Assembly: GCF_003987645.1 (NCBI RefSeq)
Contig: NZ_NGKA01000004.1
Coordinates: 1 to 64,000 of the forward strand
Source of the DNA: Vagococcus elongatus
GTDB taxonomy: Bacteria > Bacillota > Bacilli > Lactobacillales > Vagococcaceae
Length of the DNA: 64,000 bases
Reading direction: 5' to 3'
Shown here: positions 7,609 through 15,986 of the stretch, in pieces
Layout of the letters: each line of letters starts with the position of its first letter
Numbering within the stretch: the first letter of the stretch is position 1
Notes under the pieces: model-generated
Told to the model about the DNA's origin: nothing
What the model saw: only the letters and a program-made list of their open reading frames with translations
The model's database searches: none
Program-made: the position numbers and the translations under genes

Positions 7609-8733
7609 TTATTTAGGTAAATAATTAGGTAGTAATTCTAGCAAAAGGTCAGTTAAAGCAGCTGGTGTAATGGTACTTAAATCTACTTGCCCTGTTAATA
7701 CTAACTCCATTAACTCAATGTAAGCGTAGCCTAGTGCTCCAGTAATAACCATACCTACACCACCAGAGATTAACCCTCCACCAACAGTTCCAATTCCCGG
7801 AACCATTTTAGCTATCCCACCTGCAATTGCTTTTCCAGAAATCATTGCCGTGTATACTCCTAACATCCCTGCTAGCGCTGTTTCAATTTTTTGTTTATCC
7901 ACATCAATTCCATAGATAGATGTAATCTTAGTTACCATAGCTGTTTGTGATGCCACCATTACGGGTGCATCGGCACCTGGAACTGGGGTAAATCCAGTTA
8001 CAAAGTTAGCTGCCATCGCAGCAGTTACAATTTTTACCGCTTCATTATACTTAACTTTTATTGAAGCTTCTTGTGAATGGATGAAAGACGCTTGTAAGAC
8101 TTGTGGTAAGTCATCTAACGTTAACTGGATTAACTCCTCGATTCCAAATGATTTTTGAGTTTCCGTTTCTTTTACTAGGACTGTTATTATTTTCTTAGAT
8201 ACCGAAACAAGTTGTTCTATTTTGTCTTTAAGTAAGTTAGCTTCTATTAAATCGTAACTCTTTGTCAAAACAATAATAACTGGTATCTTTTGCTCAACCA
8301 GCCAATTTATAAATGATATTTCTGCGTTTTCTATTCGAGAGCCAGAGCCAGAAATCACATACCATGCTATATGTATATCATCATCGGGTGTCTCGGTTGC
8401 TTGTACTTTCTTTATTAATTGCTGAACTGGATTACGTTTAAGTGATTTTACAACATCTTTAATATCAAAGCCTAATGAGCCAATTTCAAAACCAACAGTA
8501 TCATAAATTCGTACCGGAAAATCATCTTTTTCTATTAGGCTGATTTGGTCTGTTACTGGTTTTCCTACACCAGTTTGTACCATCTCTTCACCAAAAACAG
8601 TATTTATAAGAGTTGATTTACCTGTCCCGCTCTTACCAACCACCAACAAATTAACCTTCTGTAAATCCTGATTTTCTTTTTTCACTCCATTAAAAGTATC
8701 TTCAACAATTTTCTTATAGTCTTGTTTCTCCAC
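7609..8733 (-). CDS. Era-like GTPase with C-terminal DUF697-type domain
   Basis: GTP-binding protein of 374 residues. G1 P-loop GKSGTGKST (about 33-41), G3 DTVGFE (about 79-84) and G4 TKSYD (about 160) are all present. The C-terminal third is rich in Ala/Gly with several hydrophobic helices (about 225-350), as in the DUF697/YcjF-like GTPase group that associates with membranes. The start is GTG, preceded by AAGGAAG. It is transcribed alone, convergent to the 5976-7256 genes. Its cellular role is unknown; family members have been proposed to act in membrane or stress functions. Confidence 0.8.
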   Translation of the reverse strand: MEKQDYKKIVEDTFNGVKKENQDLQKVNLLVVGKSGTGKSTLINTVFGEEMVQTGVGKPVTDQISLIEKDDFPVRIYDTVGFEIGSLGFDIKDVVKSLKRNPVQQLIKKVQATETPDDDIHIAWYVISGSGSRIENAEISFINWLVEQKIPVIIVLTKSYDLIEANLLKDKIEQLVSVSKKIITVLVKETETQKSFGIEELIQLTLDDLPQVLQASFIHSQEASIKVKYNEAVKIVTAAMAANFVTGFTPVPGADAPVMVASQTAMVTKITSIYGIDVDKQKIETALAGMLGVYTAMISGKAIAGGIAKMVPGIGTVGGGLISGGVGMVITGALGYAYIELMELVLTGQVDLSTITPAALTDLLLELLPNYLPK

Positions 8734-8844
8734 ATGCCTTACTTCCTTTTTATTATTAAAGTATTAACTCATATTGAAATTATACCATGTAATCTGTCTT
8801 TTTTCTTATAACTAAAGTGTCAATACAGTTCTTTCGTACCAAAC

Positions 8845-8878
8845 CCCACACAAACTAAGGCATGATAGTTTGTGTGGG
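8845..8878. repeat. Perfect 13-bp inverted repeat
   Basis: CCCACACAAACTA and TAGTTTGTGTGGG flank an 8-nt spacer. Neither side has a T tract, so it is not a typical terminator. It lies in the 309-bp gap between the GTPase gene (divergent side) and rlmH. An operator or RNA hairpin is possible. Confidence 0.55.
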
Positions 8879-9030
8879 AATTAGTGAATAATACACTTAA
8901 AAAAAATCTATCTGATTTCCTATTAAAATAGATATCAGCTCTAGCTAGCGATGATAAATAGCTAGGGTAGCGTTATGTCAGATACACAATGCCTAGCGAT
9001 TAAACAACCTAACCAAAGAATCAATAAGTC

Positions 9031-9060
9031 AAAAAAACCGCATCATTTATGATACGGTTC
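9031..9060 (-). terminator. Terminator overlapping the end of rlmH
   Basis: On the minus strand ACCGTATCAT...ATGATGCGGT forms a short stem with one mismatch followed by seven T. Its 5' arm is the last codons and stop of rlmH. Confidence 0.65.
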
Positions 9061-9522
9061 CCCCTTCATAATTCTAAACCCCCGGTACACTTGCTCACTT
9101 AACACTAAACGAATCAGCTGATGGGGCAAAGTGATGTTGCCAAAAGAAAGTTGTTCGTCACTGCGTCGAATCACTTTCTCTGATAACCCCAAAGAACCGC
9201 CTATAACAAACACCAAGCTGCTTTTACCGTGCAGCATTGCCTGTGACATGCTATGGGCAATCTCTTCCGACGAAACTTTTTTCCCCTGAATAACTAAACT
9301 ATACACATAGTCCGTTTCTTTGATTTTATTTAAAATTCTGACACCCTCTTTTTCTTTCACAGCAATCATTTCATTGCTACTCAAATTTTCCGGCGCCTGT
9401 TCATCAGCTACCTCAACAATGTCAAAATTTGTATATTTCCCTAAACGCTTAGCATATTCTGCAATCCCTTGTTTTAGATATTTTTCTTTTAATTTTCCCA
9501 CGGCAATAATAGTAATTTTCAA
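9043..9522 (-). CDS. rlmH: 23S rRNA pseudouridine-1915 N3-methyltransferase RlmH
   Basis: SPOUT-class methyltransferase that methylates pseudouridine 1915 in helix 69 of 23S rRNA. The TTG at 9522 was chosen as start (GAGAGG upstream) because it gives exactly 159 residues, the family length, beginning [11 protein letters not shown]. The SAM-knot segment [10 protein letters not shown] and the C-terminal [21 protein letters not shown] are intact. The 3' end (GAACCGTATCATAAATGA) resembles the conserved attachment site used by SCC elements in staphylococci, but nothing is inserted here. Its neighbour is htrA, divergent, as in other Lactobacillales. Confidence 0.95.
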   Translation of the reverse strand: MKITIIAVGKLKEKYLKQGIAEYAKRLGKYTNFDIVEVADEQAPENLSSNEMIAVKEKEGVRILNKIKETDYVYSLVIQGKKVSSEEIAHSMSQAMLHGKSSLVFVIGGSLGLSEKVIRRSDEQLSFGNITLPHQLIRLVLSEQVYRGFRIMKGEPYHK

Positions 9523-9578
9523 TCTTAAAACCCTCTCACAAAATTTTACAAGGTTTAGTTTAACACAGCAGAAATAAG

Positions 9579-9724
9579 TTATCCACATTTATCCACAGCT
9601 TTATCCACATTTACATAAAAAACATCTTGTCACATAGTTGATTCTATCTTTTTTCAAAGGAAAAATTATCCACAATTCACAAAACAAGCGTTCTGTGGAA
9701 AACTTCTGTGGATACTGTGGATAA
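9579..9724. promoter_or_regulatory. Cluster of DnaA boxes between rlmH and htrA
   Basis: Five perfect 9-mers of the consensus TTATCCACA lie within 146 bp. Four are on the plus strand (9579-9587, 9589-9597, 9601-9609, 9666-9674) and one is on the minus strand (9716-9724). Two near-matches on the minus strand (9694-9702, 9707-9715) add to this. The density is like that of a replication origin. AT-rich DNA follows at 9735-9830. No dnaA or dnaN is present in the window, so an origin, an origin relic, a DnaA-titration site or DnaA control of the two flanking genes are all possible. Confidence 0.85.
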
Positions 9725-9796
9725 GCCGTTGATTGTTTTTCAATAGTTCGTGCCTATTTTATCTAAAGATATTCATAAAAAATTCAAACTATATGG

Positions 9797-9826
9797 TTAG
9801 ACTTATATTTGTAAGGTAGTTATACT
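9797..9826 (+). promoter_or_regulatory. Probable htrA promoter
   Basis: TTAGAC and TATACT are separated by 18 bp, about 45 bp upstream of the htrA start, right of the DnaA-box cluster. Confidence 0.5.
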
Positions 9827-9871
9827 GAATACAACGAATGGTAAGGGAGGGTTGGTGTTTACACCACTAAA

Positions 9872-11131
9872 ATGATAAAAGGAAAAAAGACGGGCCATAC
9901 CCGTAGTTTTATGAAAAGATTCGGTACAGGTCTTGCCGGGGGTGTATTAGGAGGAATTTTAGCTTTTGGTGGCGCCTATGTCATCACGGATCAAAACACT
10001 CCTGATGCTGCTCCTTCCACGACAGACTCTGCGCCCAATACAACTAAAGTCAGTAATATCACTTATAACGTGAAAAGCGATACAACGAAGGCAGTAGAAA
10101 AAGCACAAGACGCTGTCGTATCAGTCATTAATCTGCAAAAGAAGCAAGAGCAAGTGAATCCTTTTGGCGGACTGTTTGGGACAAATGATTCTGAAGCCGA
10201 CACATCTCAAGATGCTTCTGGAGAACTGGAAACCAATAGCGAAGGCAGCGGTGTGATTTACAAAAAAGAAGGCGGGGAAGCCTTTATCGTCACAAATAAT
10301 CACGTGGTCTCCGGCTCTGATGCTTTAGAAGTTTTATTCAACGATGGCACCACAGTTGAAGCTGAACTTGTCGGAAGCGATACTTTCACCGACTTGGCAG
10401 TGCTTAAAATCAATAGTGAAAAAGTAACGACTGTTGCTGAATTTGGCGATTCAGATAAAATTAATGTGGGCGAACCTGCCATTGCCATAGGTTCACCTTT
10501 AGGAACAGAGTATGCCAGTTCTGTCACCCAAGGGATCATCTCCGCTAAAGACAGATCTATCACCAGCGAAAAAGATGGGGAGCTCATCAGTATTAACGCA
10601 ATTCAGACTGATGCCGCCATTAATCCCGGCAACTCTGGCGGTGCGTTAGTGAATGCTGCAGGTCAAGTTATCGGCATCAACTCCATTAAGATCGCCTCTT
10701 CAAATAACGGGGTTTCTGCTGAAGGCATGGGTTTTGCAATTCCAAGCAACGATGTCGTGTCCATCATTAACCAACTTGAAAAAGATGGAAAAGTCATTCG
10801 TCCGGCACTGGGAGTCAGCATGTACGATTTGACGACTATCAGTTCCGACCAGCGAGAAAAAATTTTAAATCTGAAAAAAGACGTGACTAAAGGTGTTGTC
10901 GTCTTAGAAGTGACCCCTGCCACACCTGCTGAAAAGGCGGGATTGGAAAAATATGATGTTATCGTAGAAATGGACGGACAGCCTATCGAATCTTCCTCTG
11001 ATCTTCAATCTGTTCTTTATAAAAAACAAGTTGGGGACAAAGTCGACCTCACTTTTTACAGAGGCAGTGATAAGAAAACTGTCGAAGTCGAATTGACGAT
11101 TACCCAATCTGCTCTCAGAACCAATGAATAG
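9872..11131 (+). CDS. htrA: HtrA/DegP-type surface serine protease
   Basis: Membrane-anchored trypsin-like protease of 419 residues for quality control of exported proteins. An N-terminal anchor (about 18-40) is followed by a Ser/Thr-rich linker. The catalytic triad motifs are TNNHVV (His), TDLAVLKI (Asp) and NPGNSGGAL (Ser), and a single PDZ domain covers about 305-405. The ATG at 9872 is the first possible in-frame start, but the GGGAGG motif lies about 22 nt upstream, further than usual. A tiny reading frame beginning GTG at 9855 sits between and ends on the ATG. The gene ends in a strong terminator. In streptococci the orthologue sits next to the origin. Confidence 0.95.
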   Translation: MIKGKKTGHTRSFMKRFGTGLAGGVLGGILAFGGAYVITDQNTPDAAPSTTDSAPNTTKVSNITYNVKSDTTKAVEKAQDAVVSVINLQKKQEQVNPFGGLFGTNDSEADTSQDASGELETNSEGSGVIYKKEGGEAFIVTNNHVVSGSDALEVLFNDGTTVEAELVGSDTFTDLAVLKINSEKVTTVAEFGDSDKINVGEPAIAIGSPLGTEYASSVTQGIISAKDRSITSEKDGELISINAIQTDAAINPGNSGGALVNAAGQVIGINSIKIASSNNGVSAEGMGFAIPSNDVVSIINQLEKDGKVIRPALGVSMYDLTTISSDQREKILNLKKDVTKGVVVLEVTPATPAEKAGLEKYDVIVEMDGQPIESSSDLQSVLYKKQVGDKVDLTFYRGSDKKTVEVELTITQSALRTNE

Positions 11132-11134
11132 TCT

Positions 11135-11167
11135 AAAGGAGTTTAGCTTAAGCTAAACTCCTTTTTT
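11135..11167. terminator. Bidirectional terminator between htrA and the yitT-like gene
   Basis: Near-perfect palindrome AAAGGAGTTTAGCTTAAGCTAAACTCCTTT with T runs, serving the convergent genes on both sides. Confidence 0.9.
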
Positions 11168-12016
11168 TCACATTTTGCTCAAGCTAAACCCTCTACCCAT
11201 AACTTCACTTGCCGGCATAACCACAACAAACGCATGGGAATCGATCGCTAAAATTTCTTCTTTTAATGTATGAAACTCTTTTTCAGGCAACACACACATA
11301 AGCATGGTTTTCTTATTTTGGTCAAATCCTCCTTCTACATCAAACTTCGTCAATCCTCGATCCATTCTCTCCACAACCATCTCCGTGATTTCTTTAGGAT
11401 ACTGTGAGATGATCATCACATTTTTAGAACGGTTGAAACTCACTTGAACCAAATCCACCACTCGTCCAATAATAAATAATGTTATCAAAGAATACATCAC
11501 TTGTTCCACATCAAAGGCCAGTAACGCCAAAACAATAACCACGCCATCTACAATAGACACGCTCAGTCCTAAAGGGATTTTAAAATATACATTCACGATT
11601 TGTGAGAGAATCGCAGTCCCACCTGTGGAAGCATTCCCTTTAAACACCAGTCCTAGACCCATACCGGTCATGACACCGCCAAAAATAGCCGCCAGCAATA
11701 AATTAGACGTCAATACCGGCACATCCTGAACTAGCCAGGCAAAAAACGGGAAAACAAGACTGCCGTAGATTGTTTTCATCCCTACTTCTTTTCCTAATAA
11801 CCAAAAACACAGAATCAGTAGCGGCAAATTGATAGCATACAATACAATAAACGAAGGGATTTGAAATAAGTAACTCACGATGATACTAATCCCCGTAGCA
11901 CCCCCCGCCACGATATTGTTCGGTTCCATGAATAAATGCATGGATAGTGCTAAAATAAGTGCGCCTAATGTCACAAACCCAAAAGATTTTATTTTTTCAA
12001 AATTTTCTCGTGTCAC
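11168..12016 (-). CDS. YitT family membrane protein (first copy)
   Basis: Integral membrane protein of 282 residues with about five to six membrane helices (DUF161 region, about 12-195) and a cytoplasmic C-terminal DUF2179 domain (about 215-275). The N-terminal motif EPNNIVAGGATGIS is typical of the family. Transport or regulatory function is not established for the family. The start is GTG, with AGGGGG upstream. A second, distinct paralogue is at 47868-48716. This copy is monocistronic. Confidence 0.85.
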   Translation of the reverse strand: MTRENFEKIKSFGFVTLGALILALSMHLFMEPNNIVAGGATGISIIVSYLFQIPSFIVLYAINLPLLILCFWLLGKEVGMKTIYGSLVFPFFAWLVQDVPVLTSNLLLAAIFGGVMTGMGLGLVFKGNASTGGTAILSQIVNVYFKIPLGLSVSIVDGVVIVLALLAFDVEQVMYSLITLFIIGRVVDLVQVSFNRSKNVMIISQYPKEITEMVVERMDRGLTKFDVEGGFDQNKKTMLMCVLPEKEFHTLKEEILAIDSHAFVVVMPASEVMGRGFSLSKM

Positions 12017-12526
12017 TCATTTATCCCCCTAGATATTAAATCTGCGTCCAAATAAAATTTCCTTTACGCATAATATTCAGTATAAATAATCTGTTCTATC
12101 ACTGTCAACTGGATTAAACCATAAAAACTCTTGCTTTCCCTGAATATTTATGAGATTATTATTAATAAAATTAAATATGGATGAGTTTTTAGATTCTGTA
12201 TTTTAATTTTATTTACAAAAGTTTTCCCCTATGTACGGAGCAGCGGAGTTTCATCGTCTCTGCTGCTCTTTTTTTTCACTAATAAAGCCAGCATAATATC
12301 CAGACGCTTTTCCAACTTCTTATCATCAACTTTCGATGAAATAATCCTTTTTTCCCATAATTTTTATTACCTTTCCGTAAATAACGACCTGCCAGTTTAT
12401 CTTATGTGCAAACTTGATTTCTTTCCTACCAATTGATTAGAGAAAAATAGGGCTTTGGGACCACTACAAATTTATTTTCTTTTGTTAAACTTAACTTATA
12501 AAGAAAGTTAGATGGAGGTCTAAAAA
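12017..12526. other. 510-bp intergenic region
   Basis: No protein gene is supported. It holds an isolated terminator (12238-12276) without a gene in front of it on the plus strand, and the upstream region of the small membrane protein at 12527. Confidence 0.6.
12238..12276 (+). terminator. Orphan rho-independent terminator
   Basis: GAGCAGCGGAG/CTCTGCTGCTC stem (one G-U pair) with an 8 to 9-nt loop and eight T. No open reading frame precedes it on the plus strand, so it may end a small RNA or an antisense transcript. Confidence 0.75.
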
Positions 12527-12715
12527 ATGAGAAATCAATCTTCTGTACATAATCTATTTGCCATTGTCGGGTTCATCGTTATCGCGGCCATCGGTTTATC
12601 CCTGCTAAGCGGAATCTTGGCTTTTGCCATCAAGATTTTGATTCCAATTGCAATCATTGTCTTTTTGGTACGTTTTATCTCTAATCCTTCTAAAAACAAC
12701 CGTCACAGGTATTGA
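12527..12715 (+). CDS. Small membrane protein, 62 residues
   Basis: The start ATG is preceded by ATGGAGGTC at good spacing. The protein is almost wholly hydrophobic (about 10-50, probably two closely spaced membrane helices) with a basic tail ending KNNRHRY. I do not recognise a family. Such small proteins are common in Lactobacillales, often as modulators of membrane complexes. It is followed by about 190 bp without a gene and a terminator. Confidence 0.6.
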   Translation: MRNQSSVHNLFAIVGFIVIAAIGLSLLSGILAFAIKILIPIAIIVFLVRFISNPSKNNRHRY

Positions 12716-12862
12716 TAAAAAAGAGTGTTGGCTGATTTTTCATTCGTTATTTATCAACATACTCGCCATTAAATAATCAGATGCTCGTAAACACTGGGAA
12801 GACGATAATCATTCCAGCGTTTTTGATACATCAACCCAAAACGTTACTTTTTGGAGCAACAC

Positions 12863-12901
12863 AAAAAGCAGTTAAGCCCTATTAGCTTAACTGCTTTTTT
12901 A
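12863..12901. terminator. Bidirectional terminator
   Basis: AAAAAGCAGTTAAG/CTTAACTGCTTTTTT perfect stem between the small membrane protein gene and the convergent ZIP transporter gene. Confidence 0.9.
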
Positions 12902-12904
12902 CTT

Positions 12905-13723
12905 TTAGCCGAGGGCAACATCCAATACCATCATAATTATAAATCCTACCATCACACCAAAGACACCATAGTGGGCACCTTTTGTAGTGGTTTGCTGTGC
13001 TTCCGGGATCAATTCCTCAACTACTACATAAATCATAGCTCCTGCGGCAAAAGCTAAAGCATAAGGTAAAATAAACGTCATCCTAGTAACAAGGATAGCT
13101 CCCAAAACCCCTGCAATCGGTTCTACCAATCCTGAAGCTTGACCATAGACAAATGATTTCCAGCGGCTGAGGCCTTCCTGTCTCAAAGGAATCGAAACAG
13201 CGGCTCCTTCCGGGAAATTCTGGATCCCAATCCCAATCGCAACAGCCAAAGCACCCATCATCGCCTGCACAGGATTAGATGATTGTGTTGCTGCACCAAA
13301 GGCAACCCCCACTGCCAATCCTTCTGGAATATTATGCAACGTAATAGAAAAAACTAATAAGACCGTTCTCTTCAAATGACTTGGCATTCCTTCACGCTCA
13401 TGATTAGGTCCAAAGTGCATATGAGGGATTAATTTGTCCGCAATATAGAGAAACAATCCCCCTGCCGCAAAACCGATACCTGCCACGAGCCAAGGAATAT
13501 CACCGTTTTCTCTAGCCTGTTCGATTGCCGGATCTAGGAGTGACCAGAAGCTCGCAGCGATCATCACTCCTGAAGCAAAGCCCAACATCAGATTTAAAAC
13601 ATCTTTTTTGATATCTTTAAAGAAAAATACAAGGCCCGCTCCTAAAGCAGTCATGCTGTAGGTAAACAAGGTGCCCAGCAACGCCTGCTGCCAAGGCAAC
13701 AGACCTATAAACCAATCTATCAC
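12905..13723 (-). CDS. ZIP family divalent metal transporter
   Basis: Inner-membrane importer of 272 residues for zinc or a similar metal (GufA/ZupT-like). The GTG at 13723 was chosen because AGGAGG lies 8 nt upstream; a longer reading frame has no such site. There are about eight membrane helices. The signature metal-binding segments HNIPEGLAVG (helix IV) and QNFPEGAAVS (helix V) are present, and a His-containing loop (HMHFGPNHE) precedes helix IV. The gene stands alone. No Zur-like or MntR-like site was recognised in the short upstream region. Confidence 0.9.
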   Translation of the reverse strand: MIDWFIGLLPWQQALLGTLFTYSMTALGAGLVFFFKDIKKDVLNLMLGFASGVMIAASFWSLLDPAIEQARENGDIPWLVAGIGFAAGGLFLYIADKLIPHMHFGPNHEREGMPSHLKRTVLLVFSITLHNIPEGLAVGVAFGAATQSSNPVQAMMGALAVAIGIGIQNFPEGAAVSIPLRQEGLSRWKSFVYGQASGLVEPIAGVLGAILVTRMTFILPYALAFAAGAMIYVVVEELIPEAQQTTTKGAHYGVFGVMVGFIIMMVLDVALG

Positions 13724-13899
13724 TATATTAGCCTCCTGTCTAAATATTGTCTTCTCATCTAAATAGTAACACACGTTGGTGAATCAAACAATTTTTTTAG
13801 ACATACCAAAATTTTTTTGGGATTTGTAAGAGGCTCTGATTTTAAAGCGTATTGGCACCTTTTCTTTCAATGAACAAATTAAATAAAAAGTCTTCTAAA

Positions 13900-14490
13900 T
13901 TAAATACGGGAAGAAGTCGGTACAAATAGTTGAGGTCTAATGCCGTATAAGATAAGAAGAACACCGACGACATAAATTGCGTTTGCTACTCCGCTTGTGC
14001 CATTGATAATTAAAGAATACACGTAGGGACTCATGTTTTCTGGGGCGTAACTCCCCCAAACGGCAACCCCTGCCCAGAAATGCCAAAAGAATCTTGCCAG
14101 TGCAGCTAATGAACCGCCAAAGACGATCATTGTAATAACTGATTTGCTGTTATTGGAAACAATCCCTGCTTGTAATTTTTTTGCAACAATACCGCCAAAT
14201 CCGCCAAAAGCGAAAGCAAACGGGTACTCAAAAATAATTTGAGGCACACTCAAGAAATATTTCATTGCTCCACCAGAAACAATTGCCAAAAGTCCCCAGA
14301 TAAACCCTGAAACCATGCCGGGACCCAGTCCTCTGCGCAATGAATACAGTGCTAAGGGAACCAGCCCTAGAGAAAGATCAAAAAAACCGATATTCGCCGG
14401 AATCAATGTCAGCACCATTCCCATAGCAGCAACAATCGTTCCTTCCACCCAGACACTTAAATCCCTTTTCTTACTTCCTTGATTGATCAT
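13900..14490 (-). CDS. thiT: ECF transporter S component for thiamine, ThiT
   Basis: Substrate-binding membrane subunit of the energy-coupling-factor thiamine importer, 196 residues, six membrane helices. The start is the ATG at 14490; six codons upstream another ATG overlaps the AAGGAGG site and is not used. The family substrate-binding regions EGTIVAAMGM near the N-terminus and the aromatic RFFWHFWAGVAVWG segment are present. It has to pair with a shared EcfAA'T module that lies outside this window. A TPP riboswitch directly upstream supports the thiamine assignment. Confidence 0.93.
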   Translation of the reverse strand: MINQGSKKRDLSVWVEGTIVAAMGMVLTLIPANIGFFDLSLGLVPLALYSLRRGLGPGMVSGFIWGLLAIVSGGAMKYFLSVPQIIFEYPFAFAFGGFGGIVAKKLQAGIVSNNSKSVITMIVFGGSLAALARFFWHFWAGVAVWGSYAPENMSPYVYSLIINGTSGVANAIYVVGVLLILYGIRPQLFVPTSSRI

Positions 14491-14497
14491 AAAAAAA

Positions 14498-14543
14498 TCC
14501 TCCTTCATTTGTATAGAAATTAACCATACAACGAAAGGAGGAG
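14498..14543 (-). promoter_or_regulatory. Anti-Shine-Dalgarno pairing of the thiT leader
   Basis: The leader contains UCCUCCUU (plus-strand 14534-14543 reads AAAGGAGGAG), perfectly complementary to the AAGGAGGA ribosome-binding site of thiT (14498-14505). This predicts that the TPP riboswitch works by hiding the ribosome-binding site. Confidence 0.6.
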
Positions 14544-14571
14544 CAGCAAGTCAATATGATGATTGCAACTC

Positions 14572-14651
14572 TATCACAATCCCTACGCAAGTTTTAACTT
14601 AGTCAGGTTAGAGGGTATAATCTCAGCTTTTTACGGCACCCCTTTGTGATG
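14572..14651 (-). promoter_or_regulatory. TPP riboswitch (THI box)
   Basis: Read on the minus strand the aptamer contains GGGGTGC, the conserved GCTGAGA, ACCC, ACCTGA and the closing GCGTAGGGA. A P1 stem ATCACAA/TTGTGAT encloses it. It lies about 85 nt upstream of the thiT start. When TPP is plentiful it should lower ThiT synthesis. Confidence 0.93.
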
Positions 14652-14869
14652 GCAAGTTCTATTTAATTTTCGTACAACCCCATTATATCATATTGACCGC
14701 TGACAGCCAAAGATATAATTTCTCTTGTACTGTTTCCCATGCACTTCTATCTAACCGACAGCTTTTCACTACTTTACCTGAATCCTTTTTTGTTAACTAT
14801 AGAGGTTTGAACTCTGGCTCATAAGTCAAGTTGTTTTTTAAAAAAGACATCTAGACTGACTATCTTATG
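14652..14869. other. Intergenic region between holA and thiT leader
   Basis: No gene seen. It should contain the thiT promoter (minus strand) just upstream of the riboswitch. Confidence 0.5.
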
Positions 14870-15895
14870 TTAAGACTTGGCACCATGTTTCAGCAAAAAT
14901 AGTTCAAATAATAATTCTTTATCCATCTGTCCGGTTTTGAATTTCAAATCATTTTCAACCAATTCGTCAAAAATGCTCCCTAATTCTTTTAGTTGGTATC
15001 TGCGGACTTGCCCCATGGCTAACTTGATGCGGTAGGGATGGACTTTCAGCACGTCGACTATATTGCTTTGCTGGTAACCCATTTCAAGCATTATTTTTAC
15101 TTGTATCAGCAATCTGAAGTGCTGCATCAAAATCGCATTCAGTTTGATACTGTCCTCCCCGGATAGCAGCAATTCCCGATGGAGGGTTAAAGCTTTATCC
15201 AATTTTCTGCCCATAACAAACTCAACTAATTCAAAAATATTTTGCTCCAAAGATTTTGGTACTAGACTTTCTACTATAGGTTTTGTAATTTTTTTAGTTT
15301 CTGACGTATAGAGGAACAACTTTTCCAGTTCACCCATGATTTTTGATAAGTCCATGTTGGATAATTGAAACAATGCTTCCAAGGCCTCTGGTGTGATGGC
15401 GTAGCCCATGTCACCAATAGCTTGCCGGACATATTGCCGTGTTTCTTTTTCCTTCATAGTGTTCGCTGATATCAAAACTGCTTTATTTTTCAACTCTTTT
15501 ACAATTTTTTTCCTGTTATCCAGCTTGTCGTAAGGGGCATAAATCACCAAAACTGTTGTTTCTAAAGGGTCTTGCAAATAAGCAATCAATTCCTCCACAT
15601 CGTGTACCACCCCGCCTTTGCCCCGTTCGCCGGTTAAAAAATAAGGATTATCAATCTGAACTAACCGTCTATCCCCAAAAAAAGGTAATGTACGTGCTTC
15701 ATCCAAGGCGATGGCTATTGGTGTAGTCTCCATATCAAAGCGAATCGCATTCATTTCATCGTCTTGATCTTCCAATACCTGTTCCCTTAAAACCTTTTTA
15801 AACATATCACTAAGATATTGTTCTGTTCCTGTCACTAAATAAACGGGTGACACTTTCCCCTGACGAATTTTGGCTAATTCATTTTGTAAAGTCAT
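14870..15895 (-). CDS. holA: DNA polymerase III delta subunit
   Basis: Clamp-loader subunit of 341 residues that opens the beta sliding clamp. The family start (LAKIRQGKVSPVYLVTGTEQYL) is present, with a degenerate AAA+ fold lacking a full Walker A, and a C-terminal collar domain (about 215-335). Located 91 bp downstream of the comE operon, the usual position in Firmicutes. It is probably transcribed with comEC. Confidence 0.93.
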   Translation of the reverse strand: MTLQNELAKIRQGKVSPVYLVTGTEQYLSDMFKKVLREQVLEDQDDEMNAIRFDMETTPIAIALDEARTLPFFGDRRLVQIDNPYFLTGERGKGGVVHDVEELIAYLQDPLETTVLVIYAPYDKLDNRKKIVKELKNKAVLISANTMKEKETRQYVRQAIGDMGYAITPEALEALFQLSNMDLSKIMGELEKLFLYTSETKKITKPIVESLVPKSLEQNIFELVEFVMGRKLDKALTLHRELLLSGEDSIKLNAILMQHFRLLIQVKIMLEMGYQQSNIVDVLKVHPYRIKLAMGQVRRYQLKELGSIFDELVENDLKFKTGQMDKELLFELFLLKHGAKS

Positions 15896-15986
15896 GTAGA
15901 TATCCTTCCATTCTGTTTTCTCTTTATCAATTTTAGCATTATTTTAAAGAAAAAGCTTAAAAAGGAGGAACTCTCAGCAATTTATC

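Noticed and set aside
9043-9062. SCC-type integration at the 3' end of rlmH
   Set aside because: The attachment-like sequence is present but no recombinase gene or second copy of the site is seen; rlmH is simply uninterrupted.
9855-9875. Tiny GTG-started leader peptide overlapping the htrA start
   Set aside because: Only six codons, poor spacing to GGGAGG and no comparable case to support it; mentioned only because the htrA ribosome-binding site is oddly far.
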